Shown here one piece after another: positions 26,698 to 37,044 of a DNA stretch of 64,000 nt. Source of the DNA: G965200765 sp965200765 (GTDB lineage Bacteria > Pseudomonadota > Gammaproteobacteria > Arenicellales > JAJDZL01); the NCBI GenBank assembly GCA_965200765.1, contig OZ241380.1, forward strand, positions 248,001 through 312,000. The letters are read 5' to 3'. The translations under genes were made by a program, and so were the position numbers. The stretch's first letter is position 1. Each line of letters begins with the position of its first letter. A model generated the notes under the pieces. It saw only the letters and a program-made list of their open reading frames with translations. It was not told where the DNA came from and did no database searches.

Positions 26698-26708
26698 GCA
26701 ATGCAACA
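26696..26708. promoter_or_regulatory. Operator-like palindrome overlapping the phasin -10 and transcription start
   Basis: TTGCAATGCAACA contains the perfect TTGCA-A-TGCAA inverted repeat and matches 13 of 15 bases of the upstream palindrome read on the other strand. Binding here would block the promoter, which suggests repression, possibly by a PhaR-like regulator that is not in this window. Confidence 0.55.
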
Positions 26709-26740
26709 AAACTTTATTTTTTACCAGCGAGGGTATTCAA

Positions 26741-27079
26741 ATGCAAGCCAAATTCATGGAAGTGACGAACCAGACCATGTTTGTCAACGCGAACTTGATC
26801 AACAAAGCCATTGAATTCAATGTCAAGATGGCTCAGGATGCCGTAAAGGATGCAACCAACCGTGCCGGAGAATTGCTCAAGGTCAAAACAATAACCGATT
26901 ATGCAGCATTCCAGGGCAGTGTTATGCAAAGCACAATTGAAGGTACCAATGCCTATGCAAAGACCTGTGCGGATCTAGCCATTGAAGCCAGAGACGCCTA
27001 TGCAGATTTGTGGCAGAACTACACCGCGGCTACCAAGCAAGCGATGGAAGATGCTGTCAAGATGCCCAAACTGGTATAA
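26741..27079 (+). CDS. Phasin family protein
   Basis: 112 residues from ATG 26741 (GAGGG 7 bases upstream). It is all-helical and amphipathic, with the phasin pattern NLINKAIEFNVKMAQDAVKDA, VMQSTIEGTNAYAKTCADLA and an aromatic-rich C-terminal segment. Phasins coat polyhydroxyalkanoate granules, so the organism probably stores PHA. The gene has a strong promoter, operator-like palindromes and a strong terminator, consistent with a highly expressed, regulated monocistron. Confidence 0.85.
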   Translation: MQAKFMEVTNQTMFVNANLINKAIEFNVKMAQDAVKDATNRAGELLKVKTITDYAAFQGSVMQSTIEGTNAYAKTCADLAIEARDAYADLWQNYTAATKQAMEDAVKMPKLV

Positions 27080-27120
27080 ACGGATAGCATTCGAGCATAT
27101 TCTCTTTCACTCCTTGAACA

Positions 27121-27159
27121 AGAGGGCCGGCCACAACTGAGTGACCGGCTCTCTTTTTT
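27121..27159 (+). terminator. Rho-independent terminator after the phasin gene
   Basis: A GC-rich stem of about 14 bp (AGAGGGCCGGCCAC with GTGACCGGCTCTCT, two imperfect pairs) with a 6-base loop and six T at 27154-27159. Confidence 0.88.
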
Positions 27160-27340
27160 CCGGATATGGTGATTTGTCCAACTCCCGGCTTGCAGTTCAG
27201 AAAGAACCTGCTTAATAAATCCATTCCAATACACACAAAACATTTCCAAGGGACTTTATAATTGGATACAGGGCATACAAAATAATACATAAACCAAAAC
27301 TTCATAAAGAATGATGACCGCCGACTACGGGAGTTAGCTT

Positions 27341-30300
27341 ATGTCGATCCTTCATTCCCGCGAGACGCAGCAATTGACGGATCGGTTGTTTGAGAACAGC
27401 ACTCGATTTCCAATTGCAAATACTCAAGTTTTCAAAGCATTTGTTCGCGAGTACTTTCGCGGTGTTCCTTATGAAGATCTGAAGAAGCGGGAAATCGCTG
27501 ATCTTGAAGGCAGCGTACTGGCGCATTGGAATCTGGGACTTCAGCGCGAGGCCGAACAACCATTAATTCGTGTTTACAATCCCGATGTCGAACAGCATGG
27601 CTGGCAATCCCCCCACACAATTCTGGAAGTCGTTACAGATGACATTCCATTTTTGGTCGACTCTATTTCCATGCTACTGAACCGCATGGGTTTGACCATT
27701 CACCTTTCCGTCCATCCGGCAATCAGAATTTCCAGAGATTCGACCGGACAACTTCAGAACAAGAGCTCGGGCGAGAGCAAGGAAGCATACATTCACATCG
27801 AGTTTGACAAGCGCACCCAAACTGACGAGCTAACTCGAATCGAATCATCAGTAATGGGTACATTGGACCAAATCCGGGTTGCCTATGCGGACTGGCATTC
27901 GATGCGTGCAAGGATGCAAGAAGTTGCAGAAGAAATTGAACACAATAGCAAAGTGCCGAAAGATGAAGCACAGGATGATCAAGCACCGTTTTGTAATTGG
28001 TTGGCAGATGGAAATTTTGCTTTCTTTGGGTATTGCGAATTCAATCGAACCAAAAACGGCGAAAATCGTCTCAACAGAAATTCCACACTTGGCATACTGC
28101 GTGCATTTGACGACATCAAAGAAATCATACCGTCGCTGAATTCCCGCAGCGAAGCGGATGATTTTTCCTTACTCATCACAAAGGCCAATACACGCTCACT
28201 GATTCACAGGCCTTCGTACATGGACCTGGTCGAAGTGCCAAAGTTTCCAGTTGGCAGTGGAGTGCGAATCTTTGCAGGTTTGTTCGCTTCCACAGCGTAC
28301 AACCGGAGTGCCCGAAATATTCCGCTTCTCCGGCGAAAAATGGACCAGGTCATCGAACAAAGCGGTTTGCCGGTGGACAGTTATGACGGGCGATTCCTGA
28401 TGAATATCATCGACACTTATCCGCGGGATATTTTGTTTCGAATTTCTGCCGATGAGTTGTTTGCCGATGCGGCAAGTATCGTTGAACTCCAGGAACGTCA
28501 GCGAGTACGAGTGTTGTTGCGCCGGGAACGGTACGGCAGATTTTTCTCGGTTTTGGTGTATTTGCCGCGCGAACGCTACAGTCGCGAACTACGTCTCAAG
28601 ATTCAGGAAATATTGATGAATTCTTTGTGGGGAAGTTCTTCACAGTTCGATGCAACTTTCTCTGAATCAATTCTGGTGCGCATCAACTATACAATTCACA
28701 CCGATCCTTCCGACAATCCGGTTCACGCACTTGAAGAAATTCAAAAACTGGTGGAACACGCCTGTCAAACCTGGACTGACCAATTGACTGAAGCTGTTGT
28801 TGAGCGATACGGTGAAGAAAAGGGCATGAGGTATGTCAACAAATACGCAAGTGCTTTCAGTGCCGCGTATCAGGAAGATTTTACTGCGCGAACCGCGGCC
28901 ACCGATATTGAACGAGTAGAACAACTTGATTCTCACAACAATTTGGGTGTTGTCCTTTATCGACCCTGGACGGACCCGATTAGCGGAATTCGACTGAAGA
29001 TATTTAGCCATGCAGGTCCGATTTCACCTTCCGACGCGCTTCCCATCATCGAAAACGCAGGATTGCGAGTACTTGAATCAAACTCGTATGCGCTTCGGTT
29101 ACCCAGAGGAACCGGTACTTCCATCCACGACTATAGTCTCGAGCAGGCTGAAGGTTTGGAGTTCGACCTGAACAAATTGAGACACGAATTTGAAGAAGCT
29201 TTGGTTCATATCTGGAAAGGCGAAGCTGAAAACGACGGATTCAATCGCATGATTCTCAATTCCGGACTCAAATGGCGTGAAGTCGTGGTTTTGAGAGCGT
29301 ACTGCAGATTTTTGCAACAGATCGGAAGTCCGTATAGCGTGAATTACATGATCGAAACTCTGCTGTTGCATCCACACATGACGACTCGACTGGTTCATCT
29401 TTTCAATTTACGCTTTGACCCGAATGTTCAGGAGCAAGAGAGCAAGGTTCGCCAGCATATCGAATTTGTGGAAAGTCGATTAGAAACAGTGCAAAGTTTG
29501 GATGAGGACATGATTCTGCGCGGCTATCTCAACGCAATCATGTCAACTGTACGCACCAATTTCTTTCAATCTGATGCCAACGGACGGCCGCTGGACCGAA
29601 TATCTTTCAAGATTGACTCTCGCGAAATTCTGAAAATGCCCGAACCGCGGCCGTTATATGAAATCTTTGTGTATTCAACACGCACCGAAGCAATTCATCT
29701 GCGCGGCGGCAAAGTGGCACGCGGTGGAATTCGCTGGTCGGATCGGCGCGAGGACTTCAGAACTGAAGTTTTGGGTCTTCAAAAAGCACAAATGGTCAAA
29801 AACGCAGTCATTGTTCCAGTCGGTTCCAAAGGCGGATTTATTGTCAAGCGACCACCTTCCAACAAGAATCAACTGCACAAAGAGGTGGTGGAGTGCTACA
29901 AGACGTTCATTCGCGGGATGCTGGATATTACCGACAATCTGGTCGCGGGAGAAATTGTTCCCCCGAAAGATGTTGAACGCTATGACGATGACGACCCCTA
30001 CCTTGTCGTCGCGGCCGACAAGGGTACGGCGACATTTTCGGATATTGCCAATCAGGTTTCTGAAGAATATGGTTTCTGGCTGGGCGATGCGTTTGCTTCC
30101 GGTGGTTCCACGGGCTACGACCACAAGGCGATGGGGATTACTGCAAGGGGTGGCTGGGAGTCCGTCAAACTTCACTTTCACGAATTTGGCAAGGATTGTC
30201 AGAAAGAGCCATTCACTGCGGTCGGCATTGGCGATATGAGCGGCGATGTCTTCGGTAATGGAATGTTGCAGTCACAAAATATTAAACTGCTTGGTGCGTT

Positions 30301-32146
30301 CAATCATATGGAAATATTTCTGGACCCGAATCCGGACCCGAAAGCAAGTTTCAAAGAGCGAGAGCGATTGTTTAACTTGCAAGGCAAAACCTGGAGTGAT
30401 TACAACCCTGAACTGATTTCACAGGGCGGTGGAGTTTTCGACCGAAAGGTGAAGGCGATATCCATTTCACCTGAAATTCAAAAAGCATTTGATATTCGAA
30501 GTTCCAAGTTAACTCCGTCTGAGTTGATCAAAGCCATGCTCAAGGCACCGGTTGACTTGATCTGGAACGGCGGGATTGGAACCTATGTAAAGGCGCAATC
30601 AGAATCGCATCAAGATGTCGGAGACCGGGCGAACGATTCGTTGCGGGTAAATGGCAAGGAACTTCGTTGTCGAGTGATCGGCGAGGGAGGCAATTTGGGC
30701 ATGACGCAACTCGGCAGAGTGGAGTATTGCCGAAACGGCGGTTTGTGCTATGCGGACTTCATCGACAATTCTGGCGGGGTGGACTGTTCTGACCATGAGG
30801 TCAATATCAAAATCTTGCTGAATGAAATTGTGAGCGATGGTGAGTTGACAGTCAAGCAAAGAAATCGGTTGCTGGTTCAAATGACTGAAGTAGTCGGGGA
30901 GCATGTCATTTCTGACAATTACGAGCAGGCACAAGCCGTCAGCATGATTCACTTTCAAGCATTGTCCCTGTTGCCTGAGCATGCACGGTTTATTCGTGCA
31001 CTCGAACGCTCCGGTGCATTGAATCGGGAACTGGAATTTCTCCCGGACAATGAAGAAATGCAAGAAAGAGAAAACGAAAAGAAAGGCCTCACCATGCCGG
31101 AAATTTCGGTACTGCTTGCGTACTCCAAATTGACGCTTTATCAGGAGTTGCTTGAATCAGATGTACCTGAAGATGAATTTCTTGGTTATGAATTGAAGCA
31201 GTACTTTCCAGAGCAATTGAGCAAAAAATATGGTGAGATCATGGCGCGGCACCCTCTCAGAAGAGAGATTGTTTCAACCCGAATCACGAACAGCATACTG
31301 AATCAGGTCGGACCGACATTTGTCTTCAGGATTCACGAAATCACGCAAGCAGACTATCCGGAAATTGCCCGCGCCTATACAGCGGCGCGAGAAATTTTCA
31401 GTATGAGGGAAGTGTGGCAGGAAATCAAAGGTCTGGATACAAGCGTCAGTGTCAAGATCAAGTTGAAGATGCTGGTTTACGCGGGTGGGCTGGTTGAGCG
31501 AGCCACTTTGTGGTTGCTTCACCATTGTCAACTCCCCCTCAATGTTCGCGAGACTGTTGACTACTATAAAGAAGATATTGCAACTTTGGCAGCAAGTTTC
31601 CCCGGGCCTTTGTCCAAGAGCGATTTTCCATTGCTGGAAAAAATTCTGAATGAATTTACCGAACAAAAGGTACCTCCTGAACTGGCACAGAGAATTGCGG
31701 GTTTTGTCTTGATGTCGACTGCTTTGGACATAGTTGAAATTTCAAAACAGACTGACAAGCCGATGAATTATGTGGCAACCGCCTACTTCGAGGTTGGCGC
31801 CCGTCTGGATTTGATGTGGATTCGAGATCAAGTTGCCGAACTGTCAGACGATGACCATTGGCATAGTCTGGCAAAATCCAGACTCAGGGACGACATTCAC
31901 AATCAACAGTACGAAATTGCGGCAGATGTTGTGAAAAGTTTTGGTGAAAATGTGCCTCAGGAAGCCGTAACCAGTTGGATTTCAGCGAACGAACTGAACT
32001 ATCGGCGACTCACAAACTTGATTAACGAACTTAAGTCCACTAGCAAGATTGACTTTGCTACATTGTCAGTAGCAATCAGCGAAGTACATACTCTAAGCCG
32101 ACGTACCAGTGTCTCTTCATCCGAAGAAGCAGTGGTTGGGGAATGA
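27341..32146 (+). CDS. gdhB: NAD-specific glutamate dehydrogenase, large (about 180 kDa) type
   Basis: 1601 residues, the usual size of the large bacterial L-GDH family. It oxidatively deaminates glutamate to 2-oxoglutarate in glutamate catabolism. The N-terminal regulatory region is long. The catalytic core lies around residues 785-1000, with GGIRWSDRREDFRTEVLGLQ, the active-site lysine region VPVGSKGGF, and GDMSGDVFGNGM and IWNGGIGTYVK. A long C-terminal helical domain follows. GGGAG precedes the ATG, and a TATAAT is seen at 27257-27262 without a matching -35. It converges on an Lrp-type regulator with 5 bp between stops. Confidence 0.95.
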   Translation: MSILHSRETQQLTDRLFENSTRFPIANTQVFKAFVREYFRGVPYEDLKKREIADLEGSVLAHWNLGLQREAEQPLIRVYNPDVEQHGWQSPHTILEVVTDDIPFLVDSISMLLNRMGLTIHLSVHPAIRISRDSTGQLQNKSSGESKEAYIHIEFDKRTQTDELTRIESSVMGTLDQIRVAYADWHSMRARMQEVAEEIEHNSKVPKDEAQDDQAPFCNWLADGNFAFFGYCEFNRTKNGENRLNRNSTLGILRAFDDIKEIIPSLNSRSEADDFSLLITKANTRSLIHRPSYMDLVEVPKFPVGSGVRIFAGLFASTAYNRSARNIPLLRRKMDQVIEQSGLPVDSYDGRFLMNIIDTYPRDILFRISADELFADAASIVELQERQRVRVLLRRERYGRFFSVLVYLPRERYSRELRLKIQEILMNSLWGSSSQFDATFSESILVRINYTIHTDPSDNPVHALEEIQKLVEHACQTWTDQLTEAVVERYGEEKGMRYVNKYASAFSAAYQEDFTARTAATDIERVEQLDSHNNLGVVLYRPWTDPISGIRLKIFSHAGPISPSDALPIIENAGLRVLESNSYALRLPRGTGTSIHDYSLEQAEGLEFDLNKLRHEFEEALVHIWKGEAENDGFNRMILNSGLKWREVVVLRAYCRFLQQIGSPYSVNYMIETLLLHPHMTTRLVHLFNLRFDPNVQEQESKVRQHIEFVESRLETVQSLDEDMILRGYLNAIMSTVRTNFFQSDANGRPLDRISFKIDSREILKMPEPRPLYEIFVYSTRTEAIHLRGGKVARGGIRWSDRREDFRTEVLGLQKAQMVKNAVIVPVGSKGGFIVKRPPSNKNQLHKEVVECYKTFIRGMLDITDNLVAGEIVPPKDVERYDDDDPYLVVAADKGTATFSDIANQVSEEYGFWLGDAFASGGSTGYDHKAMGITARGGWESVKLHFHEFGKDCQKEPFTAVGIGDMSGDVFGNGMLQSQNIKLLGAFNHMEIFLDPNPDPKASFKERERLFNLQGKTWSDYNPELISQGGGVFDRKVKAISISPEIQKAFDIRSSKLTPSELIKAMLKAPVDLIWNGGIGTYVKAQSESHQDVGDRANDSLRVNGKELRCRVIGEGGNLGMTQLGRVEYCRNGGLCYADFIDNSGGVDCSDHEVNIKILLNEIVSDGELTVKQRNRLLVQMTEVVGEHVISDNYEQAQAVSMIHFQALSLLPEHARFIRALERSGALNRELEFLPDNEEMQERENEKKGLTMPEISVLLAYSKLTLYQELLESDVPEDEFLGYELKQYFPEQLSKKYGEIMARHPLRREIVSTRITNSILNQVGPTFVFRIHEITQADYPEIARAYTAAREIFSMREVWQEIKGLDTSVSVKIKLKMLVYAGGLVERATLWLLHHCQLPLNVRETVDYYKEDIATLAASFPGPLSKSDFPLLEKILNEFTEQKVPPELAQRIAGFVLMSTALDIVEISKQTDKPMNYVATAYFEVGARLDLMWIRDQVAELSDDDHWHSLAKSRLRDDIHNQQYEIAADVVKSFGENVPQEAVTSWISANELNYRRLTNLINELKSTSKIDFATLSVAISEVHTLSRRTSVSSSEEAVVGE

Positions 32147-32151
32147 TCTGA

Positions 32152-32619
32152 TTAGTCCAACTGGGCGTATTGCAGAGGAAGAGCAGTGGTGTATTTGATA
32201 CGCTCCATGGCGAAACTGGAACTCACATCAGTAAATTCAACCGCGGTGACTAGTCGCTTGTAGAATTTATCAAACTCGGTGATATCCGGCACGACAACTC
32301 GCATCAAATAGTCAATTTGGCCGCTAAGGCGATAGAACTCAACCACTTCATGAAACTCCACTACCGTTTTTGAAAATTTCTCGGTCCATTCTGCATTGTG
32401 CTGATTTGTTTGTATCGCAATAAATACATCGACACCGAGGTTAAGTTTGTCCCGGTCCAGCAGACTGACTCTTGACTGAATCACACCATCGCTTTCAAGC
32501 TTCCGAATCCGGCGCCAGCAAGGCGAGGTACTGAGGTTTGCATGGTCGGCGATTTTCCTGATTGACATATCTGCGTCTTTCTGCAGACACTCCAGTATTT
32601 TGAGGTCAATGGCATCCAT
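32152..32619 (-). CDS. Lrp/AsnC family transcriptional regulator
   Basis: 155 residues: an N-terminal winged HTH (MDAIDLKILECLQKDADMSI through RRIRKLESDGVI) and a C-terminal ligand-binding RAM domain (VFIAIQTNQHN, DYLMRVVVPD). Such regulators usually sense amino acids. Its position convergent to glutamate dehydrogenase, with adjoining stops, hints that amino-acid catabolism is the target, but divergent control of the neighbouring metallo-hydrolase gene is equally possible. The 238-bp region upstream is AT-rich and holds both divergent promoters. Confidence 0.9.
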   Translation of the reverse strand: MDAIDLKILECLQKDADMSIRKIADHANLSTSPCWRRIRKLESDGVIQSRVSLLDRDKLNLGVDVFIAIQTNQHNAEWTEKFSKTVVEFHEVVEFYRLSGQIDYLMRVVVPDITEFDKFYKRLVTAVEFTDVSSSFAMERIKYTTALPLQYAQLD

Positions 32620-32857
32620 GGTACATTTCTCCTGATTTTTGATGAGAATTTAGAACAAGTTTATTCTGAAATGCAGATTTATTGCAATAATTTTCTCAAA
32701 ATGATTTGTTTTACGCGATATTAATTGTCAAGTGGTTGTCAAATTTTTGCAGAAATAACTAACAACCCGATGAGTTTCAATTTCTGGAATTCGTGCTGAC
32801 AGTAGAATAAGGTGTTCATTCAGTTTCAAACAATTTCGGCTTGGTAATTTACTGGCG

Positions 32858-33760
32858 ATGCATATTCCATTCCGACGGGAAGACAGTTTCGAATACGGAG
32901 CGATTCAGGAAATTTCCCCTCTGATTCGCCGAATTGTGGCGCGGAATCCGAACCGCTTTACATTTCGAGGTACTGGCACCTACATTGTAGGCAGAGGTGA
33001 AGTTGCGGTCATCGACCCAGGTCCTGAATTGCCAGAGCACATTGAGGCGATTCAGCAAAGTTTAAAAGGCGAATACGTTACTCACATCGTGGTGACCCAT
33101 ACTCACAGGGACCATTCACCAGCAAGCCGCCCACTTCAAGTTGCATGCGGTGCCCCGATCTACGGTTTTGGTAGGCCTGAACTGATTGCCAATGAGACTG
33201 AAAAGGTGCAGGTCGAGGAATCGGTTGATACAGATTTCATACCAGATGTACCGGTGCAAGATGACGGTTTGATAAATGGCAACGACTGGACACTCGAGTG
33301 CGTGCATACACCGGGCCATACTTCGGACCACATATGTTATCGACTCAAGGAAGAGAAGGTACTATTTTGTGGCGATCATGTGATGGGCTGGTCGACCAGC
33401 GTCATAGCTCCGCCGAATGGCAGTATGTCTGCTTACATGGAAAGTCTGAAAAAGTTGTTGCCATTTGATGACTTGATCTACTATCCAACCCACGGACCGA
33501 ACATTCCAAATCCAAAGATGTTTGTGAATACCTACATTCAGCACCGTCTGCATCGGGAGTCTCAAATCATTGATTGTTTGAAAGCCGGTTATGAGACCAT
33601 AGGCGATATGGTACCGGTCATTTACCGCGACATTGATAGCAATCTCCAAGCGGCCGCGGCGCAGTCAATGTTCGCAGCGATTCTTAAACTTGTTGATGAA
33701 GGCAGGGTCGGTTGTAGTGGTGTTCCCACTCTGGAATCAGTTTTTCGAATTGAAAAGTAA
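32858..33760 (+). CDS. Metallo-beta-lactamase fold hydrolase (LACTB2-like)
   Basis: 300 residues. The metal motif is HTHRDHSP (His81, His83, Asp85, His86), with GHTSDHICY and FCGDHVMGW supplying the next histidine and bridging aspartate. A C-terminal winged-helix-like segment (residues 225-300) matches the LACTB2/glyoxylase II-related branch. Substrates in this branch range from RNA to thioesters, so none is assigned. The ATG at 32858 gives the full domain. Confidence 0.85.
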   Translation: MHIPFRREDSFEYGAIQEISPLIRRIVARNPNRFTFRGTGTYIVGRGEVAVIDPGPELPEHIEAIQQSLKGEYVTHIVVTHTHRDHSPASRPLQVACGAPIYGFGRPELIANETEKVQVEESVDTDFIPDVPVQDDGLINGNDWTLECVHTPGHTSDHICYRLKEEKVLFCGDHVMGWSTSVIAPPNGSMSAYMESLKKLLPFDDLIYYPTHGPNIPNPKMFVNTYIQHRLHRESQIIDCLKAGYETIGDMVPVIYRDIDSNLQAAAAQSMFAAILKLVDEGRVGCSGVPTLESVFRIEK

Positions 33761-33806
33761 TCAAAACTTCATCAATGTGAAGCAATATACAGGTGAGCAG
33801 TTTGTG

Positions 33807-34883
33807 TCAGTTGTGATACTGCGAACTTTCACTTTGAACTGTATCAATCATTACTGCTACGTGTTCCGGGTCGATATCCGGAGTAATGCCATGCCCAAGA
33901 TTGAAAATATGGCCACTCCCTGACCCGAACGATTGCAGAATTGCTTTGGTTTTTTGATGAATCGAATTTTTATCTTCTCTTAACGCGGCAGGGTTGAGAT
34001 TCCCCTGCAATGCAACGTCGCTACCAACGCGACCTCTTGCTTTGCCAATGTCTGTATTCCAATCCAGTCCGATGCAGTGGCAACCAGTCTCCGCGATATG
34101 CTCCAGCCACTCGTCGCTTCCTTTGGTAAACAAAATTACTGGCAAGTTCGGCATCAAGTGTGACAGATATTGAACAATCTTGTTCATGTAGTGCAACGAA
34201 AAATTCAAATACTGGTCTGTATTCAGAATTCCTCCCCAAGTGTCGAAAACCATGAGAACGTCGGCACCTGCCCGCGCTTGTGCTTCAAGATAAATCGATA
34301 CAGATTTAGATAAAGTTTCCAGAAGAATATGCACCTCTTCGGGATTGTTCTTGGCAAAAGACAAAATTTTGGAAAAATCTGTTTTTGACCGGCCTTCAAT
34401 CATGTAGACGGCAAGAGTCCATGGACTGCCCGAAAAGCCAATCAAGGGTACCAAACCATCCAAACTGGTTTTGGTTGTTCGAATTGCATCAAGCACATAA
34501 CCAAGATCTGTTTCAGGGTCGGGAACACCAAGTTTTTTGACTGCCGCCGGTTCCTGAACAGGTTTTTCGAACACAGGCCCGATGGATTCCACAAGCCTCA
34601 ATTCCAGGCCCATGGCATCCGGAATGACCAGAATATCTGAAAAGATGATCGCTGCATCCAATTGATAACGACGCAAAGGTTGCATCGTTACTTCACAGGC
34701 CAATTCAGGGGTTCGGCACAGCGTTAGAAAATCTCCAGCTTTTTTACGTGTTTCACGATATTCGGGCAAATACCGCCCGGCTTGCCGCATAATCCAGACT
34801 GGTGTTCGGTCTACAGGTTCTTTTCGCAAAGCCAGAAGTAGCCTGCTGTTTTTCAAATTGCTAGTGGTCATGGAATGACTCAT
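33807..34883 (-). CDS. hemE: Uroporphyrinogen decarboxylase
   Basis: 358 residues. It decarboxylates the four acetate groups of uroporphyrinogen III in haem synthesis. Signatures are PVWIMRQAGRYLPEYR, IIFSDILVIPDAMG, FSGSPWTLAVYMIEG, CIGLDWNTDI and NLGHGITPD. The ATG at 34883 shares a base with the pyrF stop (TGATG). gltD-hemE adjacency is common in gammaproteobacteria; here pyrF is inserted between them. Confidence 0.95.
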   Translation of the reverse strand: MSHSMTTSNLKNSRLLLALRKEPVDRTPVWIMRQAGRYLPEYRETRKKAGDFLTLCRTPELACEVTMQPLRRYQLDAAIIFSDILVIPDAMGLELRLVESIGPVFEKPVQEPAAVKKLGVPDPETDLGYVLDAIRTTKTSLDGLVPLIGFSGSPWTLAVYMIEGRSKTDFSKILSFAKNNPEEVHILLETLSKSVSIYLEAQARAGADVLMVFDTWGGILNTDQYLNFSLHYMNKIVQYLSHLMPNLPVILFTKGSDEWLEHIAETGCHCIGLDWNTDIGKARGRVGSDVALQGNLNPAALREDKNSIHQKTKAILQSFGSGSGHIFNLGHGITPDIDPEHVAVMIDTVQSESSQYHN

Positions 34884-35611
34884 CAAGCATCAGCGAAGCA
34901 TTTGTGAATCTCGTTCTGCATCGCTTCAGCTTTTTCTGCGGGATTTGCAGCACCTCGAATGGGCCTGCCAACAACGATGTAGTCGGCACCGGATTGGAAT
35001 GCCTGAGTTACATTGACTATTCTTTTTTGGTCATCACCCGGCGACGATTGATCGCGAATGCCAGGAGTGACGATAAGCAAGTTGTTTTCAAAACGGTTTT
35101 TGATCAAAGATGCCTCAAGTCCGGATGCGATAACACCTTCGCAACCGGCCTCATGGGCAATTCTGGAACGATGGATCACCAATTCATCCAAATCACCTGA
35201 AAATCCGGATGACTTCAGACTGGCTTTGTCAATGCTAGTCAAAACAGTTACCGCCAGAATGCCAACATGATCAACTGCGCTTGTAGCGGCTTCCACGACT
35301 GACGGTTCACTGTGTACAGTCAGAAATTCTGCACCCAAATCATCAATTCGCCTGGCAGCACGCTTTACCGTTTCAGGAACATCATACAATTTCAAATCGG
35401 CGAATACTTTCTTGTTTCTGGCAGTAAGCTGATGAATCAAACCTACCGCGTCGCCGCTGGAAAAAAGCTCCAGTCCAACTTTATAGAATTTGACTGTGTC
35501 GCCAAGCTGGTCAACAAGGCGGAGTGCTTCGACACCTGTCGGCAGGTCAAGCGCTACAATTAACCGTTCAGCATTCGCGATCGAACATTCTCGCGAGACC
35601 TTCCGGGTCAA
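34883..35611 (-). CDS. pyrF: Orotidine 5'-phosphate decarboxylase
   Basis: 242 residues. It catalyses the final step of UMP synthesis. The catalytic Lys/Asp motif FADLKLYDVPETV is intact, as are LIVALDLPTG, VTVLTSID, LIVTPGIR and ADYIVVGRPI. The start is TTG (35611), preceded by GGGAG at 6 bases and lying one base after the gltD stop. It therefore sits in one transcription unit with gltB-gltD and hemE. Confidence 0.95.
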   Translation of the reverse strand: MTRKVSRECSIANAERLIVALDLPTGVEALRLVDQLGDTVKFYKVGLELFSSGDAVGLIHQLTARNKKVFADLKLYDVPETVKRAARRIDDLGAEFLTVHSEPSVVEAATSAVDHVGILAVTVLTSIDKASLKSSGFSGDLDELVIHRSRIAHEAGCEGVIASGLEASLIKNRFENNLLIVTPGIRDQSSPGDDQKRIVNVTQAFQSGADYIVVGRPIRGAANPAEKAEAMQNEIHKCFADA

Positions 35612-35612
35612 G

Positions 35613-37019
35613 TCAGACTCCCAAGTATCTTAATATTCCGGTGGCTGCTTCCCGACCTTCAAAAACTGCGGTTACCACAAGGTCAGCACCGCGCACCATA
35701 TCGCCGCCGGCAAATACCTTCGGATTGGAAGTCTGGAAAGGGAATTTTGACTCTGGCCCGCATTTCACGCGCAGAAACGGGTCAACATCAATTTGGTGAT
35801 CAACAAACCATTCACCCGGACTGGGGCGAAATCCAAACGCGATAATAACACTGTCGCATGGAAGGTCCTGTTCGCTGTCAGGAACCGGCTCCGGTGTTCT
35901 TCGACCGCGTTCATCCGGCGGACCTAGCCGGGTTTCAACTACCTTTACCAATTCTGCACTACCATTACCGAGAATCTCAACGGGTTGGCGATTCCACAAG
36001 AATTCAACGCCTTCCTCCTTTGCATGCCGCACTTCTCGCATGGAGCCGGGCATATTTTCTTCGTCTCTGCGGTACACGCAAGTAACCTGTTGCGCGCGTT
36101 GTCGAACGGCCGTGCGAACACAGTCCATCGCAGTGTCTCCACCACCCAGCACAACTACATTTTGCCCTTTCAGATCGATGTATTCGTATGAGTTCTGATT
36201 CCAGTTCTCGACATGGTTGATGTTGCCAATCAAGTAAGGTAGCGATTCATATACGTTTTTCATTTTCTCGCCCGGGAATCCCCCTTTCATGTAGGTATAC
36301 GTTCCCATTCCAAGAAATGCGGCATCATACTTGTCCAGCAATTCAGAAAATTCAATATCGGTTCCAACTTCAGTATTCAATATGAACTTGACTCCCATCT
36401 CTTCCAGAACCGAACGTCGCTTCAGAACAATTCTTTTTTCCAGTTTGAAAGGTGGTATACCGTAGGTCAGAAGACCGCCGATTTCCGGATGGCGGTCATA
36501 GATTACAGCATCAACTCCGTTTCGCAGCAACACATCGGCGCAGGCAAGCCCGGCGGGACCGGCACCGACAATTGCAACGCTTTTCCTGGTTTTTTCAATG
36601 TCGGATAGATCAGGTGCCCAGCCTTGTGAAAAGGCTTCATCCGTGATGTATTTTTCAATTGAACCAATGGATATTGCACCAAATCCGTCATTCATTGTGC
36701 AGGCACCTTCGCACAGTCGGTCTTGCGGACAGATTCGACCACAAATCTCTGGCAAAGAATTGGTGCGATGAGACAATTCAGCTGCTTCAAACAATCTGCC
36801 TTCGCGTATCAGATTCAGCCAGTCGGGAATATGGTTGTGTACCGGGCATTTCCATTCGCAGTACGGGTTGCCGCAGGCAATACAACGACTTGCTTGTGCC
36901 GCGGCGGTCGCGTCGTCGTACGAACTGAAAATCTCGTTCCAATGACGAATGCGAACCTGAAACGGGTCTTTCTCTGGGTCCTGACGAGGCAGATCCACAA
37001 ATTGAAAATGATCTTTCAC
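35613..37019 (-). CDS. gltD: Glutamate synthase (NADPH) small subunit
   Basis: 468 residues from a GTG start. It supplies electrons from NADPH through FAD to GltB. The N-terminal ferredoxin-like cysteines are in CIACGNPYCEWKCP and CGRICPQDRLCEGAC. The FAD motif is AIVGAGPAGLACAD and the NADPH motif VVLGGGDTAMDCVRTA. It follows gltB by 25 bases. Confidence 0.95.
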   Translation of the reverse strand: MKDHFQFVDLPRQDPEKDPFQVRIRHWNEIFSSYDDATAAAQASRCIACGNPYCEWKCPVHNHIPDWLNLIREGRLFEAAELSHRTNSLPEICGRICPQDRLCEGACTMNDGFGAISIGSIEKYITDEAFSQGWAPDLSDIEKTRKSVAIVGAGPAGLACADVLLRNGVDAVIYDRHPEIGGLLTYGIPPFKLEKRIVLKRRSVLEEMGVKFILNTEVGTDIEFSELLDKYDAAFLGMGTYTYMKGGFPGEKMKNVYESLPYLIGNINHVENWNQNSYEYIDLKGQNVVVLGGGDTAMDCVRTAVRQRAQQVTCVYRRDEENMPGSMREVRHAKEEGVEFLWNRQPVEILGNGSAELVKVVETRLGPPDERGRRTPEPVPDSEQDLPCDSVIIAFGFRPSPGEWFVDHQIDVDPFLRVKCGPESKFPFQTSNPKVFAGGDMVRGADLVVTAVFEGREAATGILRYLGV

Positions 37020-37044
37020 GGAATTATGCTTCCTGTATACAAAT

